A stretch of DNA of 64,000 nucleotides, taken from NCBI RefSeq assembly GCF_000003815.2, contig NC_049988.1:11391732-11455731 (forward strand), read 5' to 3'. Position numbers and translations under genes: made by a program. This document shows, one piece after another, positions 33,391-43,351 of this stretch (its first letter is position 1; every line of letters starts with the position of its first letter). The notes under the pieces were generated by a model. The model was not told the origin of the DNA and made no database searches. It saw only the letters and a program-made list of their open reading frames with translations. Source of the stretch: Branchiostoma floridae. Lineage: Eukaryota; Chordata; Leptocardii; Amphioxiformes; Branchiostomatidae.

Positions 33391-33992
33391 CTGTCCTGGA
33401 TGAGTTTGCACAAAGATCTGTGATAAAAGTGCCTTGTCGGCTGGTGGAGGGTTCTCTGTCCTGTTGCTCTCTCGTGCCTGTCTCGTTCTCTCTCCTGCTA
33501 GTTTCCAAAATGCCTTCTCTAATGGTTCTTTCACTGCTTGGCTCAGCCTTTGTTAACACAGGAAAAACACATCAGCATATACAAGCACCAACTCATACCT
33601 TTGATACCTCATGGAATGATAATCTATGTATGTGAGATCTATACACTTCAGCACAGGCAGTAAATGCAATACGACTTACGAGTGAACCCCTTTACCGGCC
33701 TCATTACATTTTGACCCAAAAAAAGGTGAGAAATTGTGAACCAACAGACAGCGGACTGCTCATCGTATTCATAGAATTAACTGAATCGTGTCAAACCAGA
33801 TTATTTATGAGGCGGCCTACATTGATTTAATGATGAGGCGACCTACATGGCTTAAATGGTCAATTCCCTTGGGATCAAGTCACACCTACATTTCTCACCT
33901 ATTTGCCCCCTCCCCAATGCCTATTCAAAATGTTCATTCTAACGTCCCATTGTTTACGATTATTACAATTAAGTAAGCCTTGAAGCTCTTAC

Positions 33993-34150
33993 CTATATGT
34001 TTGAATCGTTGTTTGGTTCCTGTGGCGTTGAAATCAGTTGAATTTCGTCTCAAATGATAGAGAAAATTGAGTTCTTCTCGCACGGAGCAAAATGGCGGAA
34101 GGAACCAAGCTTCCAGGGGTAAAGGTCAAAGGTTGAATAACCTGATTACA
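33993..34150 (-). promoter_or_regulatory. Promoter and exon 1 of gene F'
   Basis: CAAAATGGCGG at 34088-34098 and AAAGGTCAAAGGTTGAA at 34121-34137; a copy of the gene F module. Confidence 0.75.
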
Positions 34151-34207
34151 CGGATCGAACACAAGTCAAGACATACACAGGCAAACCACTGACTTCAATA
34201 ATAATAA

Positions 34208-35209
34208 GAGCGAGGCTATTGACACACCCAGTGTGTCAATAGCCTATGGGTGTGTCAATAGCCTAACAGGCTATTGACACACTGAGTGTGTCGATAGCCT
34301 GTTTAGGCTATTGGCACACTGAGTGTGTCGATAGCCTGTTAGGCTATTGACACACCCAGTGATAGAAACCACTAAAATGAGGAAATCTTACGATTATATT
34401 TGACAATCAACACTCTGAAAAATACAAATGGCATCCTGTGTCCATTATCAACCCAAAATACGATCTTTTTCACGTGTTTACGGCACAATTTTAAACATCG
34501 GAATCTGCTATCATATAGGGTGCTAGTTTTACTGTCACCGCATGTGATCATGGCAGCCATGTTGGATCGGTTAGGAACACGTTTTCAGCTGTGTTTACCG
34601 ACGAATTCCTGCCATATTGGAGAATTTTCGGCCTCAAAACTTATATCACTAAAGAAGCGAAGTTATAGTTGTTGTTTTACCTCCATTATTTTTAATGTGA
34701 AAGAAATATTCCTCCGAGTCGCTGCCGATAGCGCCGGAACCACACGGCCGTGGTCAGTGTTATTTTTGGTTTATATTGTTAACAGAAACTTTAAAAGTTG
34801 TTTATATATAAAATATTCTTATATCAAATGGATGTTTAAAAAGGGACAAGAAAAATTGAAAAAAAAAAAAAAATTAAAAAAACTCCGGCGCGGACTCGAA
34901 CCGGGTCGGAGCTGGTGGTATCATGAATTCCCGGGTCAACGCTCTATCCACTACGCTACGTCATACATACACGATGAAGGCTGTATTATTAGGTATTCAG
35001 ATGTAGGGCATAACTTGAATACGTCCGTTCATTCCAAGATTCAAAGATTCCAATGCGTCTAATCTTCCGAACAATGTCTAATCAACTATTGCTTGTGTAA
35101 AATATTGCCGGAAAGGAGCGTTACAAGCTCTGATTGGCTGACTGGCATCTCGGTGTGTCAATAGCCTGTTTGGCTATTGGCACACTGAGTGTGTCAATAG
35201 CCACAGCAT
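34208..35209. mobile_element. 1-kb element with palindromic ends and a Pol III-like box pair
   Basis: Present in copy 2 of the duplication but absent at the matching AAT-microsatellite in copy 1 (about 24977), so it is an insertion. Both ends are built from the palindrome GGCTATTGACACAC / GTGTGTCAATAGCC: several half-units lie at 34213-34361 and two at 35155-35202. No transposase is recognised; the plus-strand ORF inside it (34400-35062) has a low-complexity lysine run and no known domain. Confidence 0.8.
34882..34960 (-). other. tRNA-like A and B boxes inside the 1-kb element
   Basis: On the minus strand an A-box-like TAGCGTAGTGGATAGAGCG is followed by a B box GGTTCGAGTCCG and then a T-rich run. 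The acceptor and anticodon stems do not pair well, so this is a tRNA-derived (SINE-like) segment, not a tRNA gene. Confidence 0.6.
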
Positions 35210-35620
35210 AATAATAATAATCACCAGGTGTATTTTGCCAGCCAGTAGGTACCCATTATGAGTAATGAGGCTGATTAACGTGGTCGAGGCACCTCCTCGA
35301 GCACGGGACCCCCGTTTTACGTCCCTCCCGGAAGACGATTTCGTGGAAAGGACGATAATAAAAATGATGTAGACTACAACAGTGTGTTGTTATGAATAAA
35401 CATGTTGAGTTTAACATATCATTTATATGTACTGATGCGGTTACAAATGCTTTATAGAAACTTCGTTTGGACACACCTCACAGCATGCCTCACAAGTTCT
35501 CAAATTTGGACCTGCTTACCCATAACGCCTCTGGTTGTAAATATTATAAAGACATGCAAAATTTTCGCGGTAGTCATGACTTCGCGGCGAAGTATAAAAA
35601 CAACATCTCTGCATTCACGT
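35210..35620. other. Duplicated spacer (copy 2)
   Basis: Matches the spacer upstream of gene F (about 24978-25385). No gene is seen. Confidence 0.5.
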
Positions 35621-36171
35621 CAGGGCTCGAAATACTGTAAATGCATAAACTTTCGCGGTGGTTTAATGTTCGCCGTTTTCGCGGCGGCCGCTTCACCGCG
35701 AATTTGAAACCACCGCGAACGTTTTTCCATAACAGTAAGAGACTACAGTGCATGGTGCTACCGCGAAATTAAAACCACCGCGAAAAGTCAATTTTCCAGC
35801 TACCGCGAAATTAAATCTCTGCGAACTTAAATGCATTTACAGTACCACATGCATATGCAGGTTAGTGCAGGTAAAATTAATTGGAGCTGTGCAGGTATTT
35901 CTGGTGTCTACCTGTACCTTACCTGCAGTGGTCCATGTACTGGGTTTTATACATAAATGTCATATGATGTAGGTGTACGTGGATTGATATTAGCCGTATT
36001 GATAGTCACTACCTATAACGGAGAATAAAAGAAAAAATAGCAATGGTTTCTGAACAAGTTTAGTATGATCCATACTTCCTGAATTGTGTATGTTAAATTT
36101 GTCAGATGCAGGCAATTTTCAATGTTACCTGCACTGGTGCAGGTATGCAGAAAGAAATATTTCGAGCGCTG
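35621..36171. mobile_element. hAT-like MITE with nested MITE, copy 2
   Basis: Duplicate of 25386-25932, with the nested CGCGGTGG-type MITE at 35637-35848 and a small AATT insertion near 35878. Confidence 0.7.
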
Positions 36172-36460
36172 ACGTATCCATTCTATAATAGTAGCGAACG
36201 CCAAGTCATGCATTCTATGTACTAGTACCTTCCCTCATTTTTGTGTAGGTCGTATAACTTGGGATCGGATGCTGTAAAGTAGAATAATGTTGCATTCGTT
36301 TAGCAACTTACGTTAGACACAATAAGCAACGATTAAAATTCATATCGAACACAGCTTGGTGCGTTGCCTTGTGCATAATTCTACCCACGACCGATCAACC
36401 ATATGGATATATATTATATAGAAAGACATACGGGTGCTTGCTCTCTAAGCTGCTCAATTC

Positions 36461-36893
36461 CACTTAACGTGGGACCGCGTGGCACGATCGGGAGCGCGTT
36501 GGTCTCAGGCCCGAGAGGTCCCGGGTTCAAATCCGCTTGCCGTGTCACTGATCTTGTGCCCTTGGGAAAGGCACTTTACACGACTTTCCTCACCTAACTC
36601 AGGTGTAAATGAGTACATAGCTGCGGCTAGTGGCAGTGACAGGCCTTTGTTGTGGTGACAGGCCATAGGGGCATTTTCGGGCATGACGCACCCGCCAAGA
36701 CACACGAGTCAGGGGTAGGAGGAACCCCTTGCATCCTTGGTCGGAAGTCCTCCTAGGAGATAGAAACTCCGAACAACAAAGCCAACGGTATGGTGGCTTT
36801 GAAAAGGCGTCTTTGACACCTGTTTCGCCATACCCTCCATATGTATATGGAGAATCTCAATAAAAAATAAATAAAAAAAATAAAAAATAAAAA
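36461..36893 (+). mobile_element. Long tRNA-derived SINE, copy 2
   Basis: Duplicate of 26222-26654 with the same B box and tail. Flanks 36172-36460 and 36894-37510 match the gene G surroundings and show no gene. Confidence 0.8.
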
Positions 36894-37510
36894 TTGCATT
36901 CAGATCAGATTAGCTAAAGTTAGCGAGACAGACTACATTGTCACGCTAACCACAATGTGTTGCTATTAATCATCTTCGCTTGGTTTTATTTCCGTCTCCC
37001 CTATTCTCTCTTTCCCTCTATTTCACAAAAAATCAGATAGCTTTTGCTCAAACAAGAAAAATACATGCAAAAGTCCCACGTCACAAAAACAAAACACTAC
37101 GGAAACTGCCGTAGGTTTATTCTAAGTCTACAACAATGGATCAGCAATGTGAAATATGCCTATGGAAAGACAAGCAAACAAGAATAAACTAGTATTTTTA
37201 ATTAAGGTTATTTCATTTTAATATTTTTATTGCTTCTTGAACATGGCCAGCTACAACGCACTGGCAATAAAGCTACACGAGGGCATTCAAGAATTTAAAT
37301 TTCAAGACATGGGCGTATTTCCGCACTGAAACGTACAGATGTGCAAATACATCCAGGGATGTTTACAAGTTCTCTATGCTATACATATATCTTTCAGTAC
37401 CTATAATGAAATATTAGCATCATGGGCAAAAGTTTAGGTTTTGATATTATCTTATGCTACTGTAGGATCTGCTTGGAGATTACTGTACCCACACACCCCA
37501 CACATGGTAT

Positions 37511-38323
37511 TTAACTAGTGTGTTTTTCCTTGTGCAGTTGAAGACTGTATCCGTGTGCAGCAGAATAGTCACACATGTCACATTTGTAGGGTTTTTCACC
37601 TGTATGTTTTCTCATATGTTGGGTTAGGCTATACCTGTATTCCGTCCTGTACCCGCACTCTCCACACATGTAGGGTTTTTCACCTTTGTGCTTAGCCATG
37701 TGGCAGTCAAAAGCCCACTTTTGTGCAGCAGAATAGTCGCACTGGTTACATTTAAAAGGTTTCCAACCTGTATGTTTTTTCATATGTTCAGATAGGTGAA
37801 ACCTGTTATCAGTCTTGTACCCACACCGTCCACACATGAACTGTTTTTCAACTGTTTGTTCAGCCATATGTTGGTCCAAATGAGATGTTTTTGCAACGGA
37901 GTAATCATTCTGGTCACATTTGTTTGGTTTTTCAACTCTGTACTTAGCCACATGTTGGTCCAAATGAGATTTATCTGCAGTAGAGTAGTCGTACCGGTCA
38001 CATTTGTAGGACTTCTTACCTTTATGCTTTCTCATATGGTAGATTAAACTGCCTTTCAGTGCAGCAGAATAGTCACACTGGTCGCACTTAAAGGGTTTCT
38101 CACCCGTATGTTTTCTCATATGCCTAGTCAGCTGAGACTTGTAAGCCGCCCTGTATCCGCATTCCCCACACATAAAGTCCTTTTCACCATGTGTCTCACC
38201 CGTATGTTTTCTCATATGTCTCGTCAGCTGAGATTTGTAAGCCGCCCTATATCCGCAATGGTCGCAGCTGTGGGATGTAGCCAACACAGCATCTAAAGCA
38301 TCCTCGGCTCTTTGCCCTTCCAT
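37511..38323 (-). CDS. C2H2 zinc-finger protein (gene H, duplicate of G)
   Basis: 270 residues from the MEGQRAEDAL start. It differs from gene G at only a few residues (for example GECGYRA for GECEYRA and NKCDQN for NRCDQN). The same two dead finger units (4 and 5) are shared, so they predate the duplication. The leader has indels relative to G that throw the relic N-terminal frame out of register. The exon begins at about 38532; the intron is 38533-38950. Confidence 0.8.
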   Translation of the reverse strand: MEGQRAEDALDAVLATSHSCDHCGYRAAYKSQLTRHMRKHTGETHGEKDFMCGECGYRAAYKSQLTRHMRKHTGEKPFKCDQCDYSAALKGSLIYHMRKHKGKKSYKCDRYDYSTADKSHLDQHVAKYRVEKPNKCDQNDYSVAKTSHLDQHMAEQTVEKQFMCGRCGYKTDNRFHLSEHMKKHTGWKPFKCNQCDYSAAQKWAFDCHMAKHKGEKPYMCGECGYRTEYRYSLTQHMRKHTGEKPYKCDMCDYSAAHGYSLQLHKEKHTS

Positions 38324-38532
38324 CTGTCCTGGATGATTTTGCAGCACGTATATCTGTAATGACCGAACCTTGTCGGTTGGTTGAGGATCAATACCACACG
38401 CCTCCTTGAGCAGAGTTTCCTTTTCCTTGTCCTGTTGCCCTCTCGTGCCTGTTTCGTTCTCTGTTGCTAGTCTCGTCCTCCAGAATACACGATGGTCTTT
38501 TCTTCAATGGTTCTTCCACTGCTTGGCCCAGC

Positions 38533-38950
38533 CTTTGGTAACACATGAGAATCACATCAGCATAAACAAGCACCAACTCATGGAATGATCATCTATGTAT
38601 GTGAGATGATATACACTCCAACACTGGCAGTAAAGGCTCTACGAGTGAACCCCTTCTGACATATGACCAAAAAGGTGAGAAACTATGCACCAACAGACAA
38701 TGGTCTAGTCTGCTCTAAGTATTCATAGAATAGAATCTTCGAACCAGTTTAATTATGAGACCCCACATTGGTTTAATGATGAGGCGACCTACATGGCTTT
38801 AATGGTCGATTCCCTTAAGTTCACACTTATATTTCTCACCAATTGGCCCCCCTCCCCAATGACTATTCAAAATGTTCATTTAACTTTTTAAGCGTCTCAT
38901 TGTTCAAACGTGCGGCTTTTTTACGATCAAGTAAGCCTTGAAGCTCTAAC
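38533..38950 (-). other. 5' UTR intron of gene H
   Basis: On the minus strand the donor reads GTTAG, where the paralogues have GTAAG; the acceptor is ACCAAAG. No insert is seen. Confidence 0.55.
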
Positions 38951-39110
38951 CTATATGACTGAAACGTTGCCTGGCTGCTGTAGCGTTGAAATCAGATGAA
39001 TTTCGCCTCAAATGATAGAGAAAAATGAGCCCTTCTCGCACGGAGCAAAATGGCGGAAGGAACAAAGTTTCCAGGGGTAAAGGTCAAAGGTTGAATAACC
39101 TAGTACACAG
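38951..39110 (-). promoter_or_regulatory. Promoter and exon 1 of gene H
   Basis: CAAAATGGCGG at 39046-39056 and AAAGGTCAAAGGTTGAA at 39079-39095. The downstream CCTGATTA box is degraded to CCTAGTAC. Confidence 0.7.
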
Positions 39111-39825
39111 ATCGAACAATGTATACAGTATAACCGCCTTAGGATTACTGATGACGTTCTCCTTCATTAGTGTTAATTACTTACCAACATTTTAACCGGC
39201 GAACATTCAATATACACTGGATACGTACGTAAATGTCTTGTTATGTGCGATTTGTATGTTTTTTGACTGTTTTGTGTACAAACACACACAGGCAAACCAC
39301 TGACTTCAAGGACCATCATATATGCATAATAATGATGTAGAAATACAACGGTGTTGTATATTTCCTTAGCTTTAGCTACTCTTCGTTTAAGTGTTGAATG
39401 AATCAACATATTGAGTTTGACATATCATTTATATGTACTAATGCGGTTACAAATTATTTATAGAAACATCATTTCGACACACCTCACAAAGTGCATGCCT
39501 GACAAATTCTAAAAATTGGACCTACTTACCTATTACGCCTCTGTATATCAATCTCTCTCTCTCTCTCTCTAAATGTGTAGTCTTGTAGAATATCGTCAAA
39601 ACTTAATATCGTACAAAAGCATACGATAGATGGTATCTCGATATCAAGCTTTATTTGGTCTTTTAGTGTAACAGTATCATGTAAATGAACAATGCTGTTC
39701 CTATGATTAACCATTTCATGAATCATATTCAACTGTAAACTGTAAACTACAAACTTTGTACTGCGTACATTATCACAAAATATACTCAAAGTACCAATAG
39801 TGTTACTTTTAGTTATTAATTACCA
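39111..39825. other. Spacer, third copy of the E/G upstream region
   Basis: Homologous to 22101-22830, with a CT tract at about 39552-39572. No gene is seen. Confidence 0.5.
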
Positions 39826-40595
39826 TTAACCCTATTCAGGCTTTTGAGGCCCTCCACTTCTAAGTCCTATAACTCTATCACGACGTGCCGTGGAGCCACC
39901 AAAGTTTTAGGACATGATGTCGACATAATATCTGACAAGTCTTTGACGTTTGACGTTACGTTGACGTAACATGACGTAATTATGACGTAATCAATTGGAT
40001 TATATTGGCCGGACCCATGGAAAAAGGGTATTCTCAGAAGAAGTCAAGTTATGCTACGAAAATGTAACAAGTGCAGATAACAGAATAATAATGTTTATTA
40101 CGACTTGAGTTGCCAATAGCAACATCAATGACGTCAAAATGACGTAATAAAATGACGTCATGCACATCGAAGATACGAGTTGGGCCCCGCCATATTATAT
40201 CCACCACCTTGAATTTTTAAAAATACTTCTTTGCAACAAATAATCACAAAGGGCAATGGAAATAGACTAAATTAATTCATTTAGATGGTTTTTGATGAAA
40301 AAATACCAGGTAGTTACAAATTTGATGGGATAATTAGCTTGTTATTCTTGATCTGGCCATACGGTCCGCCATCTTGGATTTTGTGCTGATGACGTCATCA
40401 AAGTAGCATAATTTATGCATATATAATTATGAAAGATATGCTTAATAATATAAGATTATATTTATGTAACAAAATTGCAGTAATATAGCAAATAAATGTG
40501 ATTTTTGGCAAAATTGCCTGTCAACAAACGGTTGCCATGGCAACACGAAAAAATGGAAAATTTGTCAAACCTCGTAGAATTGTTGCCAACAATAA
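39826..40595. other. Unique insert with CRE-like motif cluster
   Basis: It replaces the fingers of a ZNF copy: homology to the spacer ends at CCATTA and homology to the leader exon resumes at about 40596. It holds three full TGACGTCA sites (40129-40136, 40153-40160, 40390-40397) and several TGACGTAA/TGACGTT sites (39949-39994). The left end TTAACCCTATTC resembles a piggyBac end but no right end was found. Confidence 0.5.
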
Positions 40596-40620
40596 AGGTT
40601 CTTCCACTGCTTGGCTCAGC
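40596..40620 (-). pseudogene. Truncated leader exon of an E-type ZNF (orphan X)
   Basis: Only the first 25 nt of exon 2 remain (GCTGAGCCAAGCAG...) after a CCCAAAG acceptor; everything downstream, including all fingers, is gone. Confidence 0.65.
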
Positions 40621-41023
40621 CTTTGGGAAAAGAAGATTATCACATCAGCATAAACAAGCATCAACTCATGGAATGATAACATATGTATGTGAGATCTATA
40701 CATTTAAACACAGGCAGTAAATGCTTCACCCTTCTGACATTTGACCCCCCCAAAAAGTGAGAAATTTTGTACCAACAGACAGCGGACTAGTCTGCTCTAA
40801 GTATTCATAGAACAGAGTCTTCGAACCAGTTTAATTATTTGGTTCAATGATGAGGCGATCGACATGGCTTTAATGGTCGATTCCCTTAAGTTCACACTTA
40901 TATTTCTCAGCAATTGGCCCAAGCCCCCCCCCCTCCCCAATGACTATTCAAAATGTTCATTTAAGCGTCTCATTGTTCAAACGTGCGGCCTTTTTATGAT
41001 CAACTGATCCTTGAAGCTCTTAC

Positions 41024-41655
41024 CTATATGTTCCAAACGTTGCCTGGCTGCTGTAGCGTTGAAATCAGCTGAATTTGGCCTCAAATGATAGAGCAAAATT
41101 AAGGTCGCATAACACAGTATTTATGGGCGACCCCCGTGGACATAAGTAGGTCGGGCACAAAATAGGGCGTCGCAGTTCTTGAAAAGCCATAGAAATTTTT
41201 CTGTGCACGTCAGCGAGTCGGAAACTGTGGTGGATAGTAGAGGAATATGTAAGTTTTGAGGCCATATGAGTTGGGTTACGATGTTTGTTTGGCTGGGTAG
41301 AATTTCGCGCACGAATCCGGTTCCCGCTACTTCCGTGTGTCGGCTGCAGTATGGTGACCTCCGCTGGGGGTCATTTCAAAGTGTTCTTTCTGGGAAAACG
41401 AGCAGGCAAACTTCATCTCATTTAAAATATGTTGTAGATTATACCCTCAACTCCAACATATCGCATTCTTGTTAATTACTTTTGCACCCTGATATATTTT
41501 TTTAGTCGTCGAACCACCTCACTTTGGGGTCCTTAACTATAGAAATCCCCATAGGCGAAAAACTGTGTTCTGCTACCTTATCTCTTCTCGTACGGAGTAA
41601 AATGGCGGAAGGAACAAAGTTTCCAGGGGTAAGGGTCAAAGGTTACATAACCTGA
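41024..41655 (-). promoter_or_regulatory. Orphan promoter/exon 1 (X), split by a MITE
   Basis: The donor-side half of exon 1 (41024-41100) is separated from the YY1-like AAAATGGCGG (about 41598-41607) and GGGTCAAAGGTTA (about 41633-41645) by an insertion. The intron would be 40621-41023. No coding exon follows. Confidence 0.65.
41100..41576. mobile_element. MITE inserted in orphan exon 1
   Basis: The left end TAAGGTCGCATAACACAGT is matched inversely by ACTGTGTTCTGCTACCTTA. It is about 475 bp and has no ORF of note. The uninterrupted sequence in the paralogues shows the insertion point. Confidence 0.75.
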
Positions 41656-41729
41656 TTACACAGATCGAACAATGGTCACAGTATAACCGCCTCAGAGTTA
41701 CTGATGACGTTCTTCTACATTAGTGTTAA

Positions 41730-42830
41730 CACTGGCGGATCCAGAAATTTGCTAAGGGGGGGGCGCGCACGATGACGCGGCCGAAGGCCGCGGCCGCGCA
41801 GCGCAAGCTGCGCGGGGGGAGAGCACGAGAGGGGGGTTCCCCCCTCTCGTTGGGGGGGTATGGGGGGCCTCCCCCAGAAAATTTATAAGAAATAGAGGCT
41901 CTCTGGTGCATTTTAGAGCCATATCTGAGCAAATTTGAGAAGCAAACTAACACTAACTTTTTGTCATGTCTGTGGCTGTCTAGTTCACTTCAGGGACATC
42001 TTTTACTATTTTTAGCAACTACCACTGAGGACAAACCTAACGAAGGCTAGTTCCTCCTTTTTAATATTCATAAATGACGCCACGCTACACAAACAATATC
42101 GCAAAATTATTTGTACCGATTTGCCTTTCTCCGCGAAGCGGCTCGCTCTCCTATAAAATCGCATAGAAATCTCGTGGGATCTGAGTGGCTTGCCGGAGAC
42201 GATTTTGAAAGTGTCTTACGCATTTGAAAATGCATATTTGTCGGACTCTTTTTGCTTCTGCGGTGGCAATTGATGACGATTATTATATAAATCGGGGGGA
42301 AATGACAACAAAAACGTCAGCACGGTCACCGCGGCGACTGATCAGAACTGGAGTGGGGAGGGGGGTGTCGGCGCACGACGCCGATTTTCCCAAGGCGGGT
42401 TGCGTCTCTCTAAGCCGATGACGGACGATAGAAATCATCAGTTCATCAAAAATAATTAACTTCCGCTGATTTTCTGGAGATCTTACAAAATTTCCACGCT
42501 CTTTCTATATTTTTGAGCGCCGATTTTGGCTTACAGCGACCCACCAGTTTCTTGGGGAGAAATTGATGCGGCCGCGCTCCGTCCCCGGGCCTTTACCGTA
42601 AGTTTACGTGACGCGAAAGACCCACTAGTAATTGCAAACTGCAAGTTTCCCTAAATAATTACCAGAAAATCTCCTTTCAAATAAGCGAATTAGTTTTATA
42701 ACGTTGTCAATATTCTTGGCGTAACTTCCGAAGACCTCTAGTAACCTTGGTTTATCTTGCCAAATTTTTTTTTTTGCCAGCTGAAGGGGGAGGCGCGCGC
42801 CCGCCGCGCCTCCCCCTGGATCCGCGCGTG
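41730..42830. mobile_element. 1.1-kb non-autonomous TIR element
   Basis: Ends CACTGGCGGATCCAG and CTGGATCCGCGCGTG form inverted repeats, with GC-rich subterminal blocks. GTTAA flanks both sides (41725-41729 and 42831-42835) and the paralogous site has a single copy. No transposase is recognised. Confidence 0.75.
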
Positions 42831-43345
42831 GTTAACTATTTACCAACATTTTAACCGGTGAACATTCGATATACACTGGATACGTACGTAAATGTGCGAT
42901 TTGTATGTTATTAGACCGTGCTTTGCGCACAAACACACACAGGCAAACCACTAACTTCAAGGACCATTATAATAATGATGTAGAAATACAACGGTGTTGT
43001 ATATTTCCTTAGCTTTAGCTACTTTTTATTTAACTGTTCAATGTTCAGATATTCAGAGATATTCCTTATATACAGGTATATGAATGAATCAACATATTGA
43101 GTTTGGCATATTATTTATATATACTGATGCGGTTACAAATTATTCATAGAAACATCATTTCGAGACAACTCACAACATTCCTTTAGGACATGCATGCCTT
43201 AAATTCCAAAATGTGTACCTACTTAGTAACGCGTCTGGTTTTATATATTATATAGACATGCGGAACTTTCGCTGTAGTTTTGATTTCGCGGCGAAGCGAT
43301 TACTGTAAAAACCGCAAACATAAAACCAACATTTCTGCATTTACG
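42831..43345. other. Spacer with CGCGGTGG-type MITE fragment
   Basis: Homologous to 22150-22550 and 25300-25390. A fragment of the CGCGG-type repeat is at 43260-43345. No gene is seen. Confidence 0.45.
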
Positions 43346-43351
43346 TTCAGT

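Noticed and set aside
34882-34960. Functional tRNA gene
   Set aside because: A and B boxes are good but acceptor and anticodon stems do not pair.
34400-35062. 220-codon plus-strand ORF in the 1-kb insertion
   Set aside because: Low-complexity lysine run, no domain, spans a tRNA-like antisense segment; most likely a chance ORF in a non-autonomous element.
39821-40595. piggyBac transposon suggested by TTAACCCT at the left end
   Set aside because: No matching right terminus or transposase could be found.
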